Shown here in pieces: positions 56,755-64,000 of a stretch of DNA of 64,000 bases; positions within the stretch are counted from its first letter, which is position 1; each line of letters starts with the position of its first letter. Source of the DNA: Hemerocallis citrina (lineage: Eukaryota; Streptophyta; Magnoliopsida; Asparagales; Asphodelaceae); assembly GCA_017893485.1 (NCBI GenBank), contig CM030366.1, forward strand, positions 104,381,796 to 104,445,795, given 5' to 3'. The position numbers and the translations under genes were made by a program. Under the pieces are notes generated by a model that ran no database searches, was not told where the DNA came from, and worked only from the letters and a program-made list of their open reading frames with translations.

Positions 56755-56774
56755 TTCCCACAGACGGCACCAAT
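56755..56774 (-). other. TE-I primer binding site
   Basis: ATTGGTGCCGTCTGTGGGAA on the minus strand, one base from the 5' LTR stub. Tat elements usually use TTGGCGCCGTCTGTGGGAA-like sites. Confidence 0.85.
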
Positions 56775-56795
56775 CTGTTGCCGCTGAATCCAGTG

Positions 56796-57228
56796 AAATT
56801 AGTTTCTAGCCATGCTCCAAAAGGAAAAGGAAAGGTGGCGACGTCCAGCCGAAGAGCCAGCCCTCTTCCTCCTCCTCTTCCCCTTCCCCCTCCACTCCAA
56901 GATGTTCTTCCTCAACTAGACCAACAGGTTTAGCAACCACAGTCTGAACAGCCTCCTTCCCAACAGGCTCCTCCCAGGTCCAGGAGGGCTTCCATCGAAG
57001 TCGTCAGGGACAACACTTTCATCATGACCATGTCCCGGTCCACAATCCTTCAACCGACTCTCTGGCCTCTCAAAGTCCTCTAGGGCCGGGAGATCTCTGA
57101 CAAGTCATTGTTAACCATCAGCAGGGGGTAGAGCTCCGAAACTCGCTTGAATGAGAGGCGAGCCCTTGATGAAGTTCCTCACCCCGAGCCCCGAAGGGCC
57201 CAGAGAGTCTGGTTTCCCCACAGACCAA
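56796..57228 (+). other. Unidentified GC-rich coding-like fragment, left of TE-J
   Basis: Plus-strand frames are Pro/Ser/Arg-rich with KGKGKVATSSRRASPLPPP and ASIEVVRDNTFIMTM. They do not match the TE-I LTR or a family I recognise. The frame PEGPRESGFPTDQ at the end continues past TE-J as DLEEPPPNEVEG at 63915 when TE-J and one TSD are ignored. It may be gag of another element or a host gene fragment. Confidence 0.4.
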
Positions 57229-58960
57229 TGATGTGTCTAATTTTTATATAAATATTTGTACTCATTTACCCATTAAAATTGCTTGTTTTCATTTGTATTG
57301 TTTATAATTCATCTTATTTCTACAAGATTTCAATTAATTAATTATTTTGGAAGAAATAAGATTTTTGATGCAAAAAGTGAAGATTTGTAGAAAAAATCAA
57401 CAAACAAAGCAAAACTATGGATTTATTAATTTTTATTGTTTTGATGAGTTAAAAGTGCGATAAATAATTTTAAAAGGGTTTTAATGAGCTAATATGATTT
57501 TTAGTTAGTCTAATTAATTTTAAACTAATTTATTTTATTTTATTTTTAAATCCTAAATTCTGGTCTTATTTTGTGTATGCAGCAGCACGTGTCTGCAAGA
57601 AAAGGAAATAGAAGAAGAAAGGAGAAAGAAATAAATATCTGGTTAAAGAAGGAAGGAAATAAATGAAAAGTGGGGATTTTTCTGCAAAAGAGCAAACCCT
57701 AATTTCTCTTCCCATTCCCTATAAAGACATACCAAGGGACAAGCACACAAATCAAGAGGTGACGGCTTAAACATAAAAAAAAGAAAAGAAAAGAAAAAAG
57801 AAAACGTCTCTCTGTCTCTCTCACGCGCAGTCAAGCGGAGAGAGAGACGAATCCACCAGGCGTGCACGTGGGCGATAGAGACTCCAGGCGGGACCCAGAC
57901 GCCTGCTGTCTTCTTCTTCGACGTGACGGGGCGTCAGAGGCGGGACCAGACGCCACTTAGTTCTGACTCGGTGCGGAACCCAAGGTGACATGATGGCTGA
58001 CACGTGGACACGCTGACTTGGCTTTGACGTGACTGCGATGCAGACATCATCAACCGACATCGACGTGACAGGTCGTTGGTGCTGGCGTGGACGTCTGCTG
58101 AGGTGGCGATGCGTGCTTCGAGGCAGTAGTTTGGCTTTGGCTTTGAGACAGAGAATAGAGAAGAGAGAGAAAGGAACTTGGGCTCGGTTCTAGGAGTTCG
58201 GTTTGCATTATTTTTATTTCTTTTTGTATATCTTCTTCTCTAAATTTTTACGATGCAATTCCAAACAATTTTTGTTAGTTGCAAATTGAATATGAACTAA
58301 ATTTATTTTTCTAGGGTTAAGATGTAGCCTTGTTTTTGAGAACACAATTTTAATTCCTTATTATTGTTCTATTTGTCTATGGTTGTGTTTTGATTTTTAT
58401 TATTTATGCGTACAATTGGTAGATAGACATTTGTATGATCTTTTAAATCATGAAGAGACCGAACTGGTGATTTGTGGTTAATGAAAATTAAACACCGTTA
58501 TAGGAGAACGTGACCGTTAAGAAATCCATAAATTTTCAATTAATAATTTGATGAATTTAGGCAGATAATTAGTTGAGAATAATTTTTATACTGCATGGAT
58601 AGAGTAGTGAATATTTTTGGGATTTTGGTCTACAACTTGGAAAAATAATATTTTTATTCATAAGGAGTTATAAATTGTGTGTGTGGTATACTAGGTGAAG
58701 TCAAAAGCCCTAGAACTAATTTTGCCATTAACAAATTACAAGAATTTCACAGCCCGCTCCCTCTTCACTAATTTAGTTAGCTTTAATTAGATTAATTTAA
58801 TTTAGTTGATTTAATCATTTATTAATTTTGATTATCCAAATAGTGATTAATCTAGTAATATCGATACTCAATAAAATATCTAGTCCCTGTGGGTTCGACA
58901 CTCTATTCACTTAACTATATTACTTGTTGCGATTTTGTACACTTTCAAATATTCACATCA
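57229..58960 (+). repeat. TE-J 5' LTR
   Basis: TGATGTGTCTAAT to ATTCACATCA. Contains a cttcttcttcgacgtgacggggcg GC-rich block (57840-58110) rich in gacgtg words. No real ORF; the frames 57643-57867 and 57821-58060 are chance and recur in the 3' LTR. Confidence 0.95.
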
Positions 58961-58962
58961 AG

Positions 58963-58984
58963 TTTTTGGCGCCATTGCCGGAGA
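58963..58984 (+). other. TE-J primer binding site
   Basis: TTTTTGGCGCCATTGCCGGA begins two bases after the 5' LTR, the form seen in Athila elements. Confidence 0.88.
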
Positions 58985-59157
58985 CTAGTTATTCTTTTCT
59001 TGATACTGAAAATTGCTAGATTATTACTAGTTTGGATTTTTTTTTACCTCTTTATTTTCTTTTGACTAACTTTTACTTTTATTTATTTTTCATATTTTAT
59101 TTGTTAGTTTTTCTATTTTTTTAATACTTACATTTCAGGACATACAAGGAAATTGTC

Positions 59158-60651
59158 ATGGCAAACGATGAAAACAGGCCTTTGGGAGACTATGCTATGC
59201 CCTCAATTCATGGAATAATATCAAGCATAAACAGGCCGGCTGTTAAAGCTAACGTTTTGAAATAAAACCGGCAATGATTCTAATGATTCAACAGACTGTT
59301 CAATTTTGGGGACTACCGCACGAGGATCCTTATGCTCACATTGCATACTTTCTAGAAATTTGTGACACTTTTAAGTACAATGGAGCATCAGATGATGCAA
59401 TCAGATTAAGACTCTTTCCTTTTTCACTACGAGATAAGGTGAAGGCTTGGCTACATTATCTACCACCCGGTAGAATTACTACTTGGGAGGGACTTGCACA
59501 AAAATTTTTGGCTAAGTATTTTTCGCCGGCAAAGACAACAAAACTAAGGAATGATACTGTCACATTTATTCAATTTGAGACTGAGTCTTTGTATGATGCA
59601 TGGAAAAGGTATAAAGAGTTATTGAGAAAGTGTCCTAATCATGAACTACCGAAATGGCCGCAAATTCAAATATTCTATAATGGTTTGAGAGTTACACATA
59701 GATCTATGGTTGATACAGAAGTTGGTGGTGCACTCATGAGCAAAACTTACAAAGCAGCCTATGATCTTTAGGAGGAGATGGCATCAAATAATTACCAGTG
59801 GTCTTCAGAGAGAACAATGCCAAGAAAAGTGGATGGAGTTTTTGAACTTGATCCTTTTTCTACTTTAATTGCAAAAATGATATTTTATCTAAACAAGTAG
59901 GAAATATGAATTTTAATGCATTTCAACCTAATATGAATTGTGATCTTTGTGCAGGAAATCATTCAAGTGCAGATTGCCAAGTGGGAAACCCTTTTGCTCC
60001 ATCAAATGCCGAACATGAAAATTTTGTGTCAAACTTTCAAATGCAAAACAATTATTATGCAAACGCATACAATTCAGGATGGAGAAACACCCCCAATTTT
60101 CTATGGAACAACAATCAAGGAGTAGTTATACCACCTCAAAATTTTCCACAACAAGAAAAGAAGCATACACTTGAAGACAGTTTATGCACTACATGCAAAG
60201 GACAGAACAATGCATACAAAAAATAGATTTGGCAATCCAAAATGTTACAAATTCAACTTCGGCTTCCATTCACAATCTTGAGGTACAAATGAGTCAAATT
60301 TCAAATATTCTTAATGAAAAAACTGCAGGAACAATACCAAGAAACACAGTTGTCAACCCCACGGAAGATGTCAAAGCAATAACACTAAGCAGTGGAAGGA
60401 CAATTGAGCAACCAAAAGAAGAAAATGACGAACAGAATGTGGTTGAAAAGCAAAGTGAGACTGGACAAATTGTGGAGGAACAAATTCAGCACGAGCAAGT
60501 AACGTATGATGTTTTTAAAACCATAAAGTTTCCTCCTGAAGAACAGTCGTATTTTCAAGTAAGTAAAACTGATTTAATTGTGGGCGAGAAACATAAGGCT
60601 GAAATTGAAAAATCACCTATAGAAGTATGTCCAAAATTTAGAAACTTTTGA
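59158..60651 (+). pseudogene. TE-J gag (Athila type)
   Basis: ATG at 59158 (MANDENRPLGDYAMPS). A frameshift near 59265 leads into the 59274-59771 segment: VQFWGLPHEDPYAHIAYFLEI, LFPFSLRDKVKAWLHYLPPG, FLAKYFSPAKTTKLRNDTVTF and FYNGLRVTHRSMVD, the Athila Gag core. A stop at 59769-59771 and a small deletion separate a zinc-knuckle-like CDLCAGNHSSADC (from 59938), then an Asn-rich stretch. A last frameshift near 60225 leads to 60184-60651 with ITLSSGRTIEQPKEEND. It cannot be read as one protein. Confidence 0.9.
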
Positions 60652-62196
60652 AATTGAAAAAGAAAATATCTTTGAACATGTTATGTATTTGGATGCTGCA
60701 CCCTCTATTTATTCATTTTTTCAGCACAAATTCAAGGAGGTGGGAAAGTCAAAGACATCATCATTATGAAGGAAACGCCTTAAACTAGAGCTTGAACCTG
60801 ATCAACATCTGAAGAGAAAAATTAAAAAAGATGTTTTGATGTTGTTGGATCTTGGCGTTACATAACAATCTTACCACCATGTCTGGCTGAAGACTTAAAA
60901 CTTAGCGCTTCTTGGGAGGCAATCCATGTTTTATTTTATTGCATTTAGGTTTAATTTATCTTTTAGTTTATTTTATTTTAATTTTTGATTTTATATTGTA
61001 GGATTGCATAAATTTTGGAAATCACCGGGGCGGAGCTGTTTTGTACACCTTCATTGATGGCTGTTTTTGAGCAGTATGGAGTCAGAATCTGGAAAACCGA
61101 TTCAAAGAGAGATTGTAGCCTATCGTCTTAGCTTTCCAGCAAAAAAAATTCAGCCCATTTGGACATCTACAGCTCCAGATATTGCCAAAATACTGAACGC
61201 CGCACGTGCAGAAATTTTAAGACCAATAAGGGGAGAAATTCTGAACTTTTTGCATTCATTTTGTTTTTCTTTTTCCTTTCCCATTGAGAACAATGTGATA
61301 TTCAAGTTTGGGGGAAGCTTACAAATTTATTATTTATTTTTTAAAAGAAAAACAAAATTTAAGGGATTTCAATTAAACTCACTTTTACAATGTTGAGTTC
61401 TTTATTGTGATAAGCATTGAACTAAATTTTTTTTGGGATAGACAATTTCTTATAAAGCAAGAGTAAGCATACTTATTTACTTTAGGATTATTGAGTTTAC
61501 AATTCCTTTACAATTCCTTACAAAATTGTATGAGTCATGCTATTATACATAAAAGACAAATGTGATGCTTTTTCTTGTGATTATTACCTTTGATCTAGTC
61601 CAAAACCGAGTTTAAATAAATAGAGTAATAATGAAAAAAAATAAAATAAATAAATAAATAAAATTATGAATAAAGTCACCCTACTCCAATGTTTTGAGTT
61701 GCTTAGTAACTAGGGGTATTCATCACAAATGTTTACTTTTACGTCAAACGACAACTTGAAATATGAGTATGCAAAGCACTCTAAGTTCGTGACTTGTTGA
61801 GTAACCGGGTGAATTCATCACAAATGTTTTGCATTCGCATCAAAAGGCAAGTGACGACTTAGAGAAAAGACTAAAAAAAAAAAAACTCTAGTTTGCTACT
61901 CGGTTTTTATTAGTGAGAAGAGATAATCACAGATTGAGTTGTTACATGCTATAACTACATTAATTGCATGACAAATATGATTGGGTTTGGAATTATGAAT
62001 AAATAATTACACTGGAGAAAGTGGGTATGCTTAATTTTACTTTATTTGTTATTGTTTATATTTTTTATTGAAATTTTAATGCTTGCATGATGTGAATTCT
62101 TAGTGTGATGAGTTGAGCCTACGCTTGACTATTATCCCCTATTATTGATTTTACTTTTTGTTCGAGGACAAGCAAAATCTTAAGTTTGGGGGTATT
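60652..62196 (+). other. TE-J 3' interior without pol
   Basis: Holds short broken frames, the Athila 3' phrase at about 60868-60935, an unassigned 109-codon ORF (61067-61396, MSSMESESGKPIQREIV) and AT-rich DNA. A duplicated phrase about an added value (gtatttcatcacaaatgtttactttt / gaattcatcacaaatgttttgc, near 61715 and 61810) suggests a local repeat. Purine tract at 62181-62196. Confidence 0.6.
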
Positions 62197-63909
62197 TGAT
62201 GTGTCTAATTTTTATATAAATATTTGTACTCATTTACCCATTAAAATTGCTTGTTTTCGTTTGTATTGTTTATAATTCAGCTTATTTCTACAAGATTTCA
62301 ATTAATTAACTATTTTGGAAGAAATAAGATTTTTGATGCAAAAAAGTGAAGATTTGTGGAAAAAATCAACAAACAAAGCAAAACTATGGATTTATCAATT
62401 TTTATTGTTTTGTTGAGTTAAAAGTGCGATAAATAATTTTAAAAGGGTTTTAATGAGCTAATATGATTTTTAGTTAGTTTTATTAATTTTAAACTAATTA
62501 ATTTTATTTTATTTTTAAATCCTAAATTCTGGTCTTATTTTGTGTATGCAGCAGCACGTGTTTGCAAGAAAAGGAAAGAAAAGAAGAAAGGTGAAAGAAA
62601 GAAATATCTGGTTAAAGAATGAAGGAAATAAATGAAAAGTGGGGATTTTTCTGCAAAAGAGAAAACCCTAATTCCTCTTTCCGTTCCCTATAAATACATA
62701 CCAAGGGACAAGCACAAAAATCAAGAGGTGACGGCTGAAACATTTAAAAAAAAAGGTCTCTCTGTCTCTCTCACGTGCAATCAAGCGGAGAGAGAGACGA
62801 ATCCACCAGGCGCGCATGTGGGTGACAGAGACAGCAGGCTGGACCCAGACGCCTGCTGTCTTCTTCTTCGACGTGACGGGGCGTCAGAGGCGGGACCAGA
62901 CGCCACTTAATTCTGACTCGGCACGGAACCCAAGGCGACGTGACGGCTGACACATGGACACGTTGACTTGGCATTGACGTGACGGCGATGCAGACAGCAT
63001 CAACCGACGTCGATGTGACAGGTCGTTGGTGCTGGCGTGGACATCTGCTGAGGTGGCGACGCGTGCTTCGAGGCAGCAGTTTGGCTTCGGCTTTGAGACA
63101 GAGAATAGAGAAGAGAGAGAAGGGGACTTGGGCTCGGTTCTAGGAGTTCGGTTTGCATTATTTTTATTTCTTTTTGTATCTCTTCTTCTCTAAATTTTTA
63201 CGATGCAATTCCAAACAATTTTTGTTAGTTGCAAATTGAATATGAACTAAATTTATTTTTCTAGGGCTAAGATGTAGCCTAGTATTTTAGAACACAATTT
63301 TAATTCCTTATTATTGTTCTATTTTTCCATGGTTGTGTTTTATTTTTATTATTTATGCGTACAATTGGTGGATAGACATTTGTATGATCTTTTAAATCAT
63401 GAAGAGACCGAACTGGTGATTTGTGGTTAATGAAAATTAAACACCGTTATAGGAAAACGTGACCGTTAAGAAATCCATAAATTTTCAATTAATAATTTGA
63501 TGAATTTAGGCAGATAATTAGTTGAGAATAATTTTTATACTGCATGGATAGAGTAGTGAATATTTTTGGGATTTTGGTCTACAACTTGGAAAAATAATAT
63601 TTTTATTCATAAGGAGTTATAAATTGTGTGTGCGATAAACTAGGTGAAGTCAAAAGCCCTCTAACTAATTTTTCCATTAACAAATTACAAGAATTTCACA
63701 GCTCGCTCCCTCTTCACTAATTTAGTTAGCTTTAATTAGATTAATTTAATTTAGTTGATTTAATCATTTATTAATTTTGATTATCCAAATAGTGATTAAT
63801 CTAGTAATATCGGTACTCAATAAAATATCTAGTCCCTGTGGGTTTGACACTCTATTCACTTAACTATATTACTTGTTGCAATTTTGTACACTTGCAAATA
63901 TTCACATCA
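62197..63909 (+). repeat. TE-J 3' LTR
   Basis: 1713 bp, near-identical to the 5' LTR with scattered substitutions and short indels. Ends in ATTCACATCA and is followed by ACCAA. Confidence 0.95.
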
Positions 63910-63914
63910 ACCAA

Positions 63915-64000
63915 GATCTAGAAGAACCCCCTCCTAACGAGGTAGAGGGAATCCCCTCCACGTCATCAGCGAAGAAGTCTCACCCTGATAAGTCGATTAG
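63915..64000 (+). other. Continuation of the unidentified coding-like fragment
   Basis: Open frame DLEEPPPNEVEGIPSTSSAK on the plus strand, in phase with PRESGFPTDQ at 57190-57228 when TE-J and one TSD copy are skipped. Cut off by the window end. Confidence 0.4.

Larger units (their letters stand above)
44459..56795 (-). mobile_element. TE-I: Tat-lineage Ty3/gypsy element with antisense gene
   Basis: On the minus strand: primer site 56755-56774 (ATTGGTGCCGTCTGTGGGAA, the Tat style), gag, protease, RT, RNase H, a second RNase H, integrase, a 6-kb non-coding interval and the 3' LTR 44459-45035. The 3' LTR edge TATTGCCGCTGAATC matches TGTTGCCGCTGAATC at 56776, the end of the 5' LTR, but that LTR is cut after about 20 bp, so the right boundary is a break. 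A second RNase H and a long region between pol and 3' LTR with an antisense gene and tandem repeats are known marks of Tat elements (Retand, Ogre and relatives). Pol is one frame broken mostly by C-to-T stops. Confidence 0.92.
57229..63909 (+). mobile_element. TE-J: Athila-like gypsy element, gag but no pol
   Basis: LTRs 57229-58960 (1732 bp) and 62197-63909 (1713 bp) are highly similar. The perfect TSD ACCAA is at 57224-57228 and 63910-63914. The primer site TTTTTGGCGCCATTGCCGGAGA starts two bases after the 5' LTR, the Athila style (tRNA-Asp-like). A purine tract TTTGGGGGTATT precedes the 3' LTR. The interior holds gag (59158-60651) and then jumps to a conserved Athila 3' phrase (cgcttcttgggaggcaa, 60906). 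Protease, RT, RNase H and integrase are absent, so it must move with proteins from elsewhere, if at all. Confidence 0.94.

Noticed and set aside
57643..62974. Paired ORFs in TE-J LTRs (57643-58060 and 62632-62974)
   Set aside because: They fall in repeated LTR sequence, change frame between the copies and resemble no protein.

Overview
The window is plant nuclear DNA: spliced exons with GT/AG introns, plant Ty1/copia and Ty3/gypsy lineages primed by initiator tRNA-Met (TGGTATCAGAGC-type sites), an Athila-like and a Tat-like element, and Helitron ends. The organism is an angiosperm, most likely a non-grass one; the sequence does not allow a species call. Most of the 64 kb is transposable elements, several nested, and many boundaries are fixed to the base by matching target-site duplications (TSDs).

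Layout, left to right. 1-3500: AT-rich non-coding DNA with a probable Helitron. 3506-12414 (TE-A, copia, +, TSD CTTGT) contains TE-B (4772-10809, copia, -), which contains TE-C (6602-9379, short-LTR copia, +, TSD GACCC): a three-level nest. 13055-22987: a decayed copia (TE-D, -) into whose leader a nearly complete chromodomain gypsy element is inserted (TE-E, 17214-22712, -, TSD AGGGG). 23091-23305: a 215-bp Helitron.

23445-32781 is the only host gene recognised: the C-terminal 427 codons, in nine in-frame exons, of a peroxisomal acyl-activating enzyme of the plant AAE17/AAE18 type, ending in Ser-Lys-Leu. Its introns hold a solo copia LTR (25638-26200) and a young 4.7-kb LTR element (TE-F, 27122-31800, TSD GAAGT). 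Its 5' exons are not in the window.

33972-38203: a truncated second copy of the TE-E family (TE-G). 38270-43841: a copia element (TE-H, -, TSD CGTGG). 44459-56795: a Tat-lineage gypsy element (TE-I, -) with gag, protease, RT, two RNases H and integrase, and a long region between pol and 3' LTR carrying tandem repeats and an antisense spliced gene. 57229-63909: an Athila-like element (TE-J, +, TSD ACCAA) with 1.7-kb LTRs, gag but no pol, inserted into an unidentified coding-like stretch that resumes at 63915.

Nearly all element proteins are broken. Most premature stops are CAG/CAA to TAG/TAA, CGA to TGA, or TGG to TAG/TGA changes, as expected from decay of methylated cytosines. The acyl-activating exons carry no such damage, so selection appears to have acted on the host gene but not on its surroundings.
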